This document shows positions 1 through 7,418 of a stretch of 64,000 bases of DNA, piece after piece. The notes under the pieces are model-generated. The model was not told where the DNA came from. It saw nothing but the letters and a program-made list of their open reading frames with translations, and did no database searches. Position numbers and translations under genes: made by a program. The DNA comes from an uncultured Christensenellaceae bacterium (GTDB taxonomy: Bacteria > Bacillota > Clostridia > Christensenellales > Borkfalkiaceae). The stretch spans positions 1 through 64,000 of the forward strand of contig CAJUSA010000012.1 of NCBI GenBank assembly GCA_910589015.1, written 5' to 3'. How positions within the stretch are numbered: the first letter of the stretch is position 1; the number at the start of each line of letters is the position of its first letter.

Positions 1-92
1 AAAAAAAGTACAGAAAAGGCACAGCTTAACGCTATGCCTAAATCTTTTTATTTGCATTTTATTAAATTCCTTATGGGAATTACCCTAAAAGG

Positions 93-326
93 TCAGAGCT
101 TTTTTTCGATTTCTTTTATCACCGTTTCCATTGTCAACCCGAGCGCGCAACAAATGCGGTAAAAGGTTTCAAGCGTGGGTTTGCGTTCCCCGCGTTCGAT
201 CGCGCTCAAATGCGTTCTGCCGATGTCGGCAAGCCCGCTGAGTACCTCTTGTGAGATCTTTTTTTTCTTTCTGAATTCCTTGATTACGGTTCCGACGGTT
301 ACGCCGTCAAGCGTCGGCACGGACAT
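93..326 (-). CDS. XRE-family helix-turn-helix regulator
   Basis: A 77-residue DNA-binding protein that is essentially one Cro/C1-type helix-turn-helix domain. The stretch with KKISQEVLSGLADIGRTHLS and then IERGERKPTLETFYRICCAL is the classic XRE fold. I start it at the ATG at 326 because AAGGAG (335-340 on the minus strand) sits 8 nt upstream; a GTG at 335 abuts the RBS and is less likely. It is divergent from the zinc-ribbon operon, and direct repeats in the intergenic region overlap that operon's -35 box, so it probably represses itself and/or those genes. The last point is inference. Confidence 0.9.
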   Translation of the reverse strand: MSVPTLDGVTVGTVIKEFRKKKKISQEVLSGLADIGRTHLSAIERGERKPTLETFYRICCALGLTMETVIKEIEKKL

Positions 327-382
327 GTTTTTCACTCCTTTCCAAGTTTTGTAATATTTTATTATGGAAAAAATACTTTTTT

Positions 383-413
383 GAATACATATGTTGACAA
401 ATGAATACTTATG
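383..413. promoter_or_regulatory. candidate operator: paired direct repeats GAATACATATG / GAATACTTATG
   Basis: Two 11-bp repeats, at 383-393 and 403-413, differ at one base and lie 20 bp apart, about two helical turns. They flank and overlap the TTGACA box at 394-399. A divergent XRE regulator lies next door, so this is a natural operator candidate. Confidence 0.5.
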
Positions 414-422
414 TGTTATAAT
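394..422 (+). promoter_or_regulatory. sigma-A promoter of the zinc-ribbon operon
   Basis: TTGACA at 394-399 and TATAAT at 417-422 are separated by exactly 17 bp. The downstream start codon at 441 has GAGGTG just upstream. Confidence 0.8.
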
Positions 423-440
423 TTGCCGTGAGGTGAATTT

Positions 441-1088
441 ATGGCGTTAATTTTGTGCCCGCAATGCGGCAAGAAAATCAGCGACAGCGCGCAGGCTTGC
501 CCTCATTGCGGTTGTGCGTGCGGGGAAGCAAAACAAGAGCAGGCGCGGCGTTACGAAACGCTTTCACTCCTTGAGCGAAACGCGCTCGACAAAGAGTTTG
601 CGGCGGTAGATCGGTGTTTTATCCGTTATAAACACAAGAGTATCGCGCTCTTCGTCGTCGGCTGGCTGATGCTTGCCGTCAGTTTAATCGGCATGGTGGT
701 CGCGTTGTTCGTCTATAAAGGAAGTATGAGTTTCACGCAGGAAGAATACGACGAGGTCGTGGCGCAAATTCAGCAGCATATCGACAACCATACGGCAGAC
801 AGTGCAGACTGCAAAATACTCGTGAAACGGTTGGACGAAATGAATGCCGAACGGGAAGAAAAGAGTAAAACGATGGGAACGGTCGTTATTCTGCTTGCTC
901 TGCCGATGGTTCCCGCAATCGTCTGCCTGAGTATTCAAAAATACGGTATGACGAAAGAGCGCGTCCTCTGCGTTAAAAAGTTTCAGCTTTGGCTCAAAAA
1001 TCAAAAGGGGATCGAACAAACGCTGTATCTTACACCGCGCGAAAAAAAATTTGCGGAAGGAAATACGGAGGATAAAAAATGGCTATGA
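441..1088 (+). CDS. zinc-ribbon membrane protein, unknown function
   Basis: A 215-residue protein with an N-terminal zinc ribbon (CPQCG at about residue 6 and CPHCG at about residue 20), followed by two hydrophobic segments at roughly 68-92 and 148-165. The region between them is charged and probably forms a soluble helical loop. Such zinc-ribbon plus transmembrane proteins are common and uncharacterised in Clostridia. The stop codon lies inside the start of the next gene, so the two are co-translated. I cannot assign a substrate or partner. Confidence 0.8.
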   Translation: MALILCPQCGKKISDSAQACPHCGCACGEAKQEQARRYETLSLLERNALDKEFAAVDRCFIRYKHKSIALFVVGWLMLAVSLIGMVVALFVYKGSMSFTQEEYDEVVAQIQQHIDNHTADSADCKILVKRLDEMNAEREEKSKTMGTVVILLALPMVPAIVCLSIQKYGMTKERVLCVKKFQLWLKNQKGIEQTLYLTPREKKFAEGNTEDKKWL

Positions 1089-1927
1089 TGACCTGCCCCG
1101 AATGCGGCAAACAAATTTCGTCTACGGCAAAAGTTTGCCCGCAGTGCGGCTGTACGCTTTCGATTTGCCCCGATTGCGGCGCGGTGTATGCGGGGGAAAA
1201 AGAAAGCTGCGATCAATGCGGGTGTAGGTTCAAAAACAAGGCGGAAGAGCGCAAACAAACTCACCCGTTGCCGATAGAAACTTGCCGCAACAAGGCGAAG
1301 CGTTATGAAACGGTAGAAACGGTCATATATATCGTTTGCATTCTTTTTCTTGTTGCGGGCGGGCTGACCGCGTTTTTTGCCGTGCCGAAATTGATTGATA
1401 AGATCGGGACCGATCTCTTCGGCGCCAAAAAACAAGTCGGCACCGTCTGCACCGTGCTTGCGCTCTGCTGCGCGGCGGTGGTAATCGGCGGCGGCGATCT
1501 CTGTTTTCGCGTCGTTTGGCAGGCGATTTTTGCCTCGACGATCCGGAACGAGCGGGAATCCTATTCGCAATTTCTTTTACAAACCGATGAAAGAACCGTA
1601 GTCGGGTTTTACGGTGCCGTGGAATTTTCGGAACTGCCGCAAAAAGCGCGTCTGCGCGCCGTGCTTGCCGTTTTGACGTATATCGTCTTTGCCGCGGGCG
1701 CGATTTTGCTTACCGTTTGGGCGACCGACGCGGTAAAAGATTATTTTGCGAAACTCATGCTTGCTTATGATCTCGACGACGTAAAAATTGTCTGGGATTT
1801 CAAAAATAATTTGTTCATTCTCGGGTGTATCTTTGCGTTTGCGGGCGTCGTAGTGCATGGCATACGGGAAAGGATAGACCGTTCGCCCGCACGCCTTGCC
1901 GCCATTCAGCAGGCGCTCAAAAATTAA
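1079..1927 (+). CDS. double zinc-ribbon membrane protein, unknown function
   Basis: A 282-residue protein that begins with CPECG, CPQCG, CPDCG and CDQCG, that is, two tandem four-cysteine zinc ribbons in the first 45 residues. Four hydrophobic segments follow (about 82-102, 122-150, 198-214 and 246-262). It overlaps the previous gene by 10 bp and shares its architecture, so the two look like a diverged pair acting together in the membrane. No catalytic motif is visible. Confidence 0.8.
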   Translation: MAMMTCPECGKQISSTAKVCPQCGCTLSICPDCGAVYAGEKESCDQCGCRFKNKAEERKQTHPLPIETCRNKAKRYETVETVIYIVCILFLVAGGLTAFFAVPKLIDKIGTDLFGAKKQVGTVCTVLALCCAAVVIGGGDLCFRVVWQAIFASTIRNERESYSQFLLQTDERTVVGFYGAVEFSELPQKARLRAVLAVLTYIVFAAGAILLTVWATDAVKDYFAKLMLAYDLDDVKIVWDFKNNLFILGCIFAFAGVVVHGIRERIDRSPARLAAIQQALKN

Positions 1928-2010
1928 CCGCGCCGCGCAATAGCATTTTTATCTTCCGTTTCATATCATGAAATAGAAACCGAATAAGGTTTTTTATACG
2001 GAGGTAACAA

Positions 2011-2658
2011 ATGTCATTTTTTTCCAATTTCTCATCGGATCATTGCCCCGGAACGATTTCGGGTAACCCGCTGAACGGTCTGTGCGAAAAGGTCTGCATT
2101 CAGGCGGAAAAGATTTTCGACGCAGGTATCATTCAGACGCGGCTTGAAAATTACGCCGTGACGCTGATCGATCCGCCCGACGCTTCTACATATCCTTTGA
2201 CCTTTGTCAGTGCGCGCTCCGTCGGCACCGCGACCGTTTCGAACGTGACGGTCGACCGCCAGAGCGACGGCTGCAACGCCCGCGTGCAGGCGACCGTAAC
2301 CGTTCCTATGGAGATCGTTTACGTTGACAGCGCCGGCAGAGACGGCAGGGCGACAGGGGACATCGTACTCACCGAGGACGTCATCATGTACGTTCCGCCT
2401 GCGTCCGTCATGCCGTTCAGTGTGACGGCGGTCGCTTCGTGCGTTTCGCCCGAGGGCACGTTCAACGCCGAAACGGGCGCGTTTTCGCTGAGCGCGTGCG
2501 TCACCTGCATTCTGAAAGTTTCGATGCAGGTCGAGCTGCTCGTTCCGAGCTACGGCTATTGCGCCATTCCGCCCGCGCAGGAATACTCGCACGAGGTCTG
2601 CACGGGATTCTTCGAACTGCCCCTGTATCCGCAGGGTAAGGCTTGTTCGAGAAAGTAA
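2011..2658 (+). CDS. conserved-looking hypothetical protein
   Basis: A 215-residue protein with no signal peptide or membrane segment. It is rich in Thr, Val, Ser and Cys (about ten cysteines, including the CVTC pair near residue 168), and its alternating hydrophobic pattern predicts beta-sandwich structure. A good RBS (GGAGG) precedes the ATG. Composition and size recall structural proteins of the clostridial spore surface, but I recognise no family, so a coat role is only a suggestion. A strong terminator follows, so it is transcribed alone. Confidence 0.7.
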   Translation: MSFFSNFSSDHCPGTISGNPLNGLCEKVCIQAEKIFDAGIIQTRLENYAVTLIDPPDASTYPLTFVSARSVGTATVSNVTVDRQSDGCNARVQATVTVPMEIVYVDSAGRDGRATGDIVLTEDVIMYVPPASVMPFSVTAVASCVSPEGTFNAETGAFSLSACVTCILKVSMQVELLVPSYGYCAIPPAQEYSHEVCTGFFELPLYPQGKACSRK

Positions 2659-2671
2659 GCCCTGAAAAAAA

Positions 2672-2703
2672 GGAAGCCTTCTCGTTTCGGGAAGGCTTTT
2701 TTC
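2672..2703 (+). terminator. intrinsic terminator
   Basis: AAGCCTTC pairs with GAAGGCTT across a short loop and is followed by a T run, just after the gene ending at 2658. Confidence 0.85.
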
Positions 2704-2729
2704 TGTTACGGGATAAATTGCAACGGGTG

Positions 2730-2759
2730 TTGACAAACGGTTATCGCGGGTGGTATAAT
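2730..2759 (+). promoter_or_regulatory. sigma-A promoter of the redox operon
   Basis: TTGACA at 2730-2735 and TATAAT at 2754-2759, spacer 18 bp, in front of the flavin reductase-rubredoxin gene. Confidence 0.75.
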
Positions 2760-2782
2760 ATGGCAGGAACAAGGAGGGTATT

Positions 2783-3385
2783 ATGAATACCGAAGCGCTT
2801 TACAAAATTTCTTACGGGCTGTATATTCTTACGGCGCACGAAGGGGATAAAGAAAACGGTTGTATCGTCAACACCGTTATGCAGATCACGGAGAAACCCA
2901 ACCGCATTGCGGTGGCGGTCAACAAGAGCAATTACACGCACGGCATGATCGAGCGGACGGGCGTGTTTAACGTTTCCGTGCTCACCGAGCAATCGAAATT
3001 TGCGACTTATAAGCACTGGGGCTTTCAGAGCGGCGCGCAAACCGATAAAACCGAGGCGATCGCCTTCCGCCGCGCCGAAAACGGCGTCATCTATCTCGAG
3101 GACGAATGCAACGCATACCTCAGCGCAAAGGTGATCTCTTCCGTCGACATGGGCACGCATACGCTCTTCCTTGCCGACGTTACCGACGGCGCCGTTTTGT
3201 GCAACGAGCCTTCGGTCACTTACGCTTACTATCACAAAAACATCAAACCCGCGCCGCCCGTTTCGGAAAAGAAGAAGGGCTATATCTGCACGGTTTGCGG
3301 TTATATTTACGAGGGCGAACCGCTGCCCGACGACTTTATCTGCCCCTGGTGCAAGCACCCCGCAAGCGACTTCAAACCGCTTTAA
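2783..3385 (+). CDS. flavin reductase-rubredoxin fusion (high-molecular-weight rubredoxin type)
   Basis: A 200-residue two-domain redox protein. Residues 1-150 match the FMN-binding flavin reductase fold (start ALYKISYGLYILTA, then GCIVNTVMQIT). The last 37 residues are a rubredoxin with CTVCG and CPWC iron ligands. Proteins of this layout (Hrb) pass electrons from NAD(P)H to flavodiiron oxygen or NO reductases in anaerobes. It opens a tight operon with a TfoX-like protein, an iron-sulfur flavoprotein and cysK. The fold call is firm; the electron partner is not visible here. Confidence 0.9.
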   Translation: MNTEALYKISYGLYILTAHEGDKENGCIVNTVMQITEKPNRIAVAVNKSNYTHGMIERTGVFNVSVLTEQSKFATYKHWGFQSGAQTDKTEAIAFRRAENGVIYLEDECNAYLSAKVISSVDMGTHTLFLADVTDGAVLCNEPSVTYAYYHKNIKPAPPVSEKKKGYICTVCGYIYEGEPLPDDFICPWCKHPASDFKPL

Positions 3386-3406
3386 GAAAATACCGAGGAA
3401 GAAAGA

Positions 3407-3721
3407 ATGGCGACAAGCGAAGAATTTATCAAAGAAGTATGCGCGCGGATGGGTCCGCTTTACGACGTGCGTTATAAAAAGATGTTCGGCGAATATATGG
3501 TTTACGCAAACGAAAAGCCCGTGCTGCTCGTTTGCGATAACTGTGTGTTCGTGAAAATGCTGCCCGAGGTGCAGGCTCTTTTCGCGCAGGCGGAACGGGG
3601 CGTTCCCTACAAGGGCGCGAAAGAGCATTATATTCTCGATATCGAAAACGGCGGACTCGTGCAAGAGGCGGTCGCCGTTCTGGAACGCGTTACGCCGCTT
3701 CCGAAAAAAAGAAAAAAGTGA
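3407..3721 (+). CDS. TfoX/Sxy N-terminal domain protein
   Basis: A 104-residue protein whose MFGEYMVYANEKPVLLVCD stretch and the later GAKEHYILDIEN fit the TfoX N-terminal domain family. Full-length TfoX is a competence regulator in proteobacteria; stand-alone N-terminal domains like this one are widespread and of unclear role. It lies 21 bp after the rubredoxin fusion and 10 bp before the next gene, so it belongs to the redox operon. No DNA-binding motif is evident. Confidence 0.85.
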   Translation: MATSEEFIKEVCARMGPLYDVRYKKMFGEYMVYANEKPVLLVCDNCVFVKMLPEVQALFAQAERGVPYKGAKEHYILDIENGGLVQEAVAVLERVTPLPKKRKK

Positions 3722-3731
3722 GGAAAAGAAA

Positions 3732-4271
3732 ATGAAGAAAGTCGTTGTCATCAGTTCCACGCCGCGCAAGGGCGGCAATTCCGAAGTGCTCGCGCAGCAA
3801 TTCGCCGCAGGCGCGCGCGACGCGGGGCATGAGGTTACATACGTCAACGTGCGCGATCTGAATCTGAAATTCTGCATCGGCTGCATGGTCTGCCAGAAAA
3901 CGCATTCCGACTGCGTGCTGAGCGACGGCATGAAGGATCTTTACGCAAAGATACAGCACGCCGACGTGCTTGCCTTCGCCACGCCCGTCTATTACTATTC
4001 GGTATGCGGACAGCTGAAAACCTTTCTCGACCGTCTGAACCCGCTTTATGTGCGCGAAAATTCCTTCCGCGACGTCTATCTGCTCGCCACCGCCGCCGAG
4101 GACGAGGATTTCGCCGTGGACGGCAGCGTGACCGCCGTGCAAGGCTGGTGCGACTGTTTCGACAACGCGGCGGTCAAGGGCGTTCTGCGCGGCGTAGGCT
4201 TAAACGAGAAGGGCGAGGCGGAAGCGAGCGCCTATCCGCAAAAGGCTTACGAAATGGGCGGGAAGGTTTAA
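3732..4271 (+). CDS. iron-sulfur flavoprotein / NADPH-dependent FMN reductase family
   Basis: A 179-residue flavodoxin-like protein. The N-terminus has the FMN phosphate loop (SSTPRKGGNSE), followed by CIGCMVCQKTHSDC, a compact cysteine motif like that of iron-sulfur flavoproteins, where it holds a 4Fe-4S cluster. The ATPVYYYSVCGQLKTFLDR segment is the second flavin-contact region. It is probably an electron carrier or NAD(P)H:flavin oxidoreductase working with the upstream rubredoxin fusion. Start and RBS (GAGGAAAAG) are clear. Confidence 0.9.
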   Translation: MKKVVVISSTPRKGGNSEVLAQQFAAGARDAGHEVTYVNVRDLNLKFCIGCMVCQKTHSDCVLSDGMKDLYAKIQHADVLAFATPVYYYSVCGQLKTFLDRLNPLYVRENSFRDVYLLATAAEDEDFAVDGSVTAVQGWCDCFDNAAVKGVLRGVGLNEKGEAEASAYPQKAYEMGGKV

Positions 4272-4273
4272 CC

Positions 4274-5188
4274 GTGCCCGTCTACCGTTCTGTTACCGAA
4301 CTGATCGGCGCGACGCCGCTGCTCGAACTGCGCCGCTATGCCGCATGCAACCGTTTGCGGGCGAAGCTCTTTGCCAAGCTCGAATGTTTTAACCCCGCGG
4401 GATCGGTGAAAGACCGCGTGGCGCGCGCCATGATCGAGGACGCGGAAGAACGCGGCGTGCTCAAAGAAGGCGGCATAATCATCGAGCCGACTTCGGGCAA
4501 CACGGGGATCGGACTTGCCTGCCTTGCGGCTGCCAAGGGGTACCGCGTTATCATCGTTATGCCCGACAGTATGAGCGTCGAACGCCGCCGCCTCATCGAA
4601 GCGTACGGCGCGCAGCTCGTTCTCACCGACGGCAAACAGGGCATGAAAGGGGCGATTGCCAAAGCCGAAGAGCTGTTGTTAGAATATCCCGAAGCGATCG
4701 GCGCGGGGCAGTTCACGAACCCCGCCAACCCTATGGCGCATTACAAGACGACGGGCAGGGAAATCTGGGAAGATATGCAGGGCGCCGTCGACGTGTTCGT
4801 CGCGGGCGTCGGCACGGGCGGCACGGTCACGGGCGCGGGGCGGTACTTAAAGGAACGCAACCCTTCCGTGAAGATCGTCGCAGTAGAGCCGTATTCTTCC
4901 CCCGTGCTGTCGGGGGGCAAGGCGGGCGCGCACGGCTTGCAGGGGATCGGCGCGGGGTTCGTTCCCGAAACGCTCGACACGAGCCTGATCGACGAGGTGA
5001 TTGCCGTAAAAGACGACGACGCGTTATCCGAACAGGCGGCGCTCTGTCGCACGGAAGGCGTGCTTGCGGGGATCTCCTCGGGCGCGGCGCTCTGGGCGGC
5101 GGCGCGGCTTGCCAAAAAGAGCGAATACGCAGGCAAAAACATCGTTACGATCTTGCCCGATACGGGCGAGCGCTATTTAAGCAAATAA
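4274..5188 (+). CDS. cysK: cysteine synthase (O-acetylserine sulfhydrylase)
   Basis: A 304-residue PLP enzyme that makes cysteine from O-acetylserine and sulfide. NPAGSVKDRVA carries the PLP lysine, EPTSGNTGIGLA is the substrate loop, and GTGGTVTGAGRYL is the phosphate-binding loop. I use the GTG at 4274, two bases after the upstream stop, because the conserved N-terminus (VYRSVTELIGATPLLEL) begins there; the open frame extends further upstream but inside the previous gene. No serine acetyltransferase gene is in the window. The length is normal for CysK. Confidence 0.95.
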   Translation: MPVYRSVTELIGATPLLELRRYAACNRLRAKLFAKLECFNPAGSVKDRVARAMIEDAEERGVLKEGGIIIEPTSGNTGIGLACLAAAKGYRVIIVMPDSMSVERRRLIEAYGAQLVLTDGKQGMKGAIAKAEELLLEYPEAIGAGQFTNPANPMAHYKTTGREIWEDMQGAVDVFVAGVGTGGTVTGAGRYLKERNPSVKIVAVEPYSSPVLSGGKAGAHGLQGIGAGFVPETLDTSLIDEVIAVKDDDALSEQAALCRTEGVLAGISSGAALWAAARLAKKSEYAGKNIVTILPDTGERYLSK

Positions 5189-5202
5189 ATTTTGAGCACG
5201 CA

Positions 5203-5233
5203 AAGGACCGACGGTTTCGTCGGTCTTTTTTTT
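5203..5233 (+). terminator. intrinsic terminator of the redox operon
   Basis: GACCGAC pairs with GTCGGTC and is followed by eight or more T. Confidence 0.9.
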
Positions 5234-5253
5234 ATTAACATCGTGTAAAACGC

Positions 5254-5280
5254 TTGACAAATGGGGGGGGGTGCTATAAT
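5254..5280 (+). promoter_or_regulatory. promoter with a G9 tract between -35 and -10, possibly phase-variable
   Basis: TTGACA at 5254-5259, then a run of nine G at 5263-5271, then TGC and TATAAT at 5275-5280. The spacer is 15 bp, two short of the optimum, so gain of two G would restore 17 bp. The TGC makes an extended -10. It drives the LRR lipoprotein. Confidence 0.75.
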
Positions 5281-5311
5281 AGGTGGTATCAAAAACCAAG
5301 GAGAGAGGAAA

Positions 5312-7195
5312 ATGTTGAAAACACAAAAGATCATTGCAGCGGCAGCGTGCGTAACGCTTGCGCTGAGCGCGTTGGCGCTTGCCTCTTGCGGCGGACACAC
5401 GCATTCTTTTTCCGAAACGTGGGAAAAAGACGCAACGCATCACTGGCATGTATGCGAATGCACGGAAAAAGACGCGTATGCGCCGCACGAATTCGGCGAG
5501 TGGGTAATTGAAACCGAGGCGACCGAAACGGCCACGGGCAGCCAAAACCGGACGTGCGCAACGTGCGGTTTTGCGCAGACCGAAGTCATTCCGATCAAAG
5601 AACACAAGCATACCTATGCGTCGGAATACTCCTATAACGACAGCGAACATTGGCGCGTTTCCACCTGCGGACACGACGTGGAAAAGAACCGCGGCAAGCA
5701 TGCGATTTCGGGCGGCGCTTGTTCGATTTGCGGCTACGTTGACGTGGCGACGCTCTATACTTTTACCGAAACGACGGCGGACGACGGCACGGCCGGTTAC
5801 GAAATCGCAGTCAAACAGGCGGCTCTCTCGAAAGAAACGCTCACGATACCCGAAACGTATCGGGGCAAGTCTGTCGTAGCAATCGCCGAACAGGGGTTAG
5901 CGAATACCGCGATCAAAACGATCGCTCTTCCCGCGAGCATCCGATCGCTGGGTGATTATGCTTTTTGGAAGAGTGCGATCGAAGAAATCACCATTCCCGA
6001 TACGGTGAAAGTTTTAGGGACAGGCGTGTTTTATGAGTGCGAACAGCTGAATAAAGTCGAACTCGGCAGCGGCGTCGAAACGCTGCCCACCTATCTGTTT
6101 TCCAATACGCCGTCGCTGAAAACGGTGACCGTTCCCGACGGCGTCAAGACCATTGCCAAAAGTGCTTTTTATCTCAGTTCGCTTATTTCCGTTACCCTGC
6201 CGGACAGCGTGACGACCTTGCAGGAAAACGCGTTTCAACAGTCGGCCGATCTCGAAACGGTCGTGCTCGGAAAGGGGATCACGAAAATACCCGTGCAATG
6301 CTTTTATAAATGCGTCAAGCTGAAACCTTTCTCGTTTGAGAATATCACGTCGATCGGGCATCACGCGTTTTGCAAATGCACCGCTTTCGAAGCGGAAGTG
6401 CCCGCAACCGTGACCATCGGCGAAAAGGCGTTTCAAGAAAGCGGAATCAAGAGCGTTGTGTGGAATAAATCGTCGACTTCGACGGACGAATTCATGAATT
6501 GTACCGAATTGATTTCGGTTGAATTTACCGATAACGTTACCTCGATCGCCGATGCGGCGTTCAAAGATTGCACGGCACTTAAAACGATTAAGATCGGCAA
6601 AGCGGTGAAAACGATTTCCGATAAAGCGTTTATCGGCTGTACCGCGCGCGAAACGATTACAATTTCGCAAGAAAACACGAATTTCAGCGTCGTGAACAAC
6701 ACGCTTTTGGCGCGGCAGGGTCTGATTTTGAAATTGGCGAATGCGGCGGGTGAAATTCCTTCCACCGTTTCGACGATTGCGGCGTACGCGTTTTACGGTC
6801 ATAAAACGCTCGAAACGCTTGTTCTTCCCGCAAACGTGAAACATGTTCAAACGTATGCTTTTTACGGCTGTGAAAAGCTCAAAAGCGTTACGCTTATGCC
6901 CGATTCGGAAAAGGGCTCAACCTGCGTCGATTCGCACGCTTTTGAAAATTGCCGCGCGCTGACGACGGTGGTCGTTCCCGATAAAATAGCCGGTTTGGGA
7001 AAGAGTGTGTTCAAGGGCTGCACGGCGCTGCAAAGCGTGCGTTTCGAATATGCTGCCAGCTGGAATGTATATCGTAACAACGAAACAGGCACGGCGCCTT
7101 TGATTTCGGTCGACGTAACCGATCCCGCGCGCAACGCCGAATACTTCACGGGCACGTATGCCGATTACCAATGGAAGAACAGCGCGAGAAGTTAA
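5312..7195 (+). CDS. BspA-type leucine-rich-repeat surface lipoprotein
   Basis: A 627-residue secreted lipoprotein. The start at 5312 is set by AAGGAGAGAGG and by the promoter, whose -10 lies inside the longer open frame. The signal peptide ends in the lipobox LALASC. Next comes a Cys/His-rich region with CATCG and CSICG pairs and HTH/HWHVCEC-like clusters, then about fifteen BspA/TpLRR repeats with the pattern I.IP.TV..IG..AF..C..L. These mediate adhesion or protein binding in oral and gut bacteria. The promoter's poly-G tract suggests on-off switching of this surface protein. Confidence 0.92.
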   Translation: MLKTQKIIAAAACVTLALSALALASCGGHTHSFSETWEKDATHHWHVCECTEKDAYAPHEFGEWVIETEATETATGSQNRTCATCGFAQTEVIPIKEHKHTYASEYSYNDSEHWRVSTCGHDVEKNRGKHAISGGACSICGYVDVATLYTFTETTADDGTAGYEIAVKQAALSKETLTIPETYRGKSVVAIAEQGLANTAIKTIALPASIRSLGDYAFWKSAIEEITIPDTVKVLGTGVFYECEQLNKVELGSGVETLPTYLFSNTPSLKTVTVPDGVKTIAKSAFYLSSLISVTLPDSVTTLQENAFQQSADLETVVLGKGITKIPVQCFYKCVKLKPFSFENITSIGHHAFCKCTAFEAEVPATVTIGEKAFQESGIKSVVWNKSSTSTDEFMNCTELISVEFTDNVTSIADAAFKDCTALKTIKIGKAVKTISDKAFIGCTARETITISQENTNFSVVNNTLLARQGLILKLANAAGEIPSTVSTIAAYAFYGHKTLETLVLPANVKHVQTYAFYGCEKLKSVTLMPDSEKGSTCVDSHAFENCRALTTVVVPDKIAGLGKSVFKGCTALQSVRFEYAASWNVYRNNETGTAPLISVDVTDPARNAEYFTGTYADYQWKNSARS

Positions 7196-7215
7196 GCGTT
7201 TCCCGCTGACGGATC

Positions 7216-7254
7216 AAAAAATATCCCCGCTTTTTTCGCGGGGATATTTTTTTG
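7216..7254 (+). terminator. intrinsic terminator
   Basis: ATATCCCCGC pairs with GCGGGGATAT and is followed by a T run after the LRR lipoprotein gene. Confidence 0.9.
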
Positions 7255-7274
7255 AAAAATTTTGCGCGCAGGGA

Positions 7275-7303
7275 TTGCGGTAAAAGGAAGGTTGTGCTAT
7301 AAT
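7275..7303 (+). promoter_or_regulatory. sigma-A promoter of the Sel1 gene pair
   Basis: TTGCGG at 7275-7280 and TATAAT at 7298-7303 with a 17-bp spacer and an extended TGC in front of the -10. Confidence 0.65.
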
Positions 7304-7418
7304 GCAAGCGAAAAACTTGCTTTAAGGGGTTTCTGAGCGCAGTATTCAAACTGGAATGCGTTTTTCGCAGGAAAACGGCGGCGCAACATTTCAGGAAATA
7401 AATTCAGGAGAAAGAAAT

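Noticed and set aside
5261..5311. Upstream in-frame extension of the LRR lipoprotein
   Set aside because: The extension runs through the promoter -10 and the G9 tract, while the RBS and signal peptide begin at 5312.
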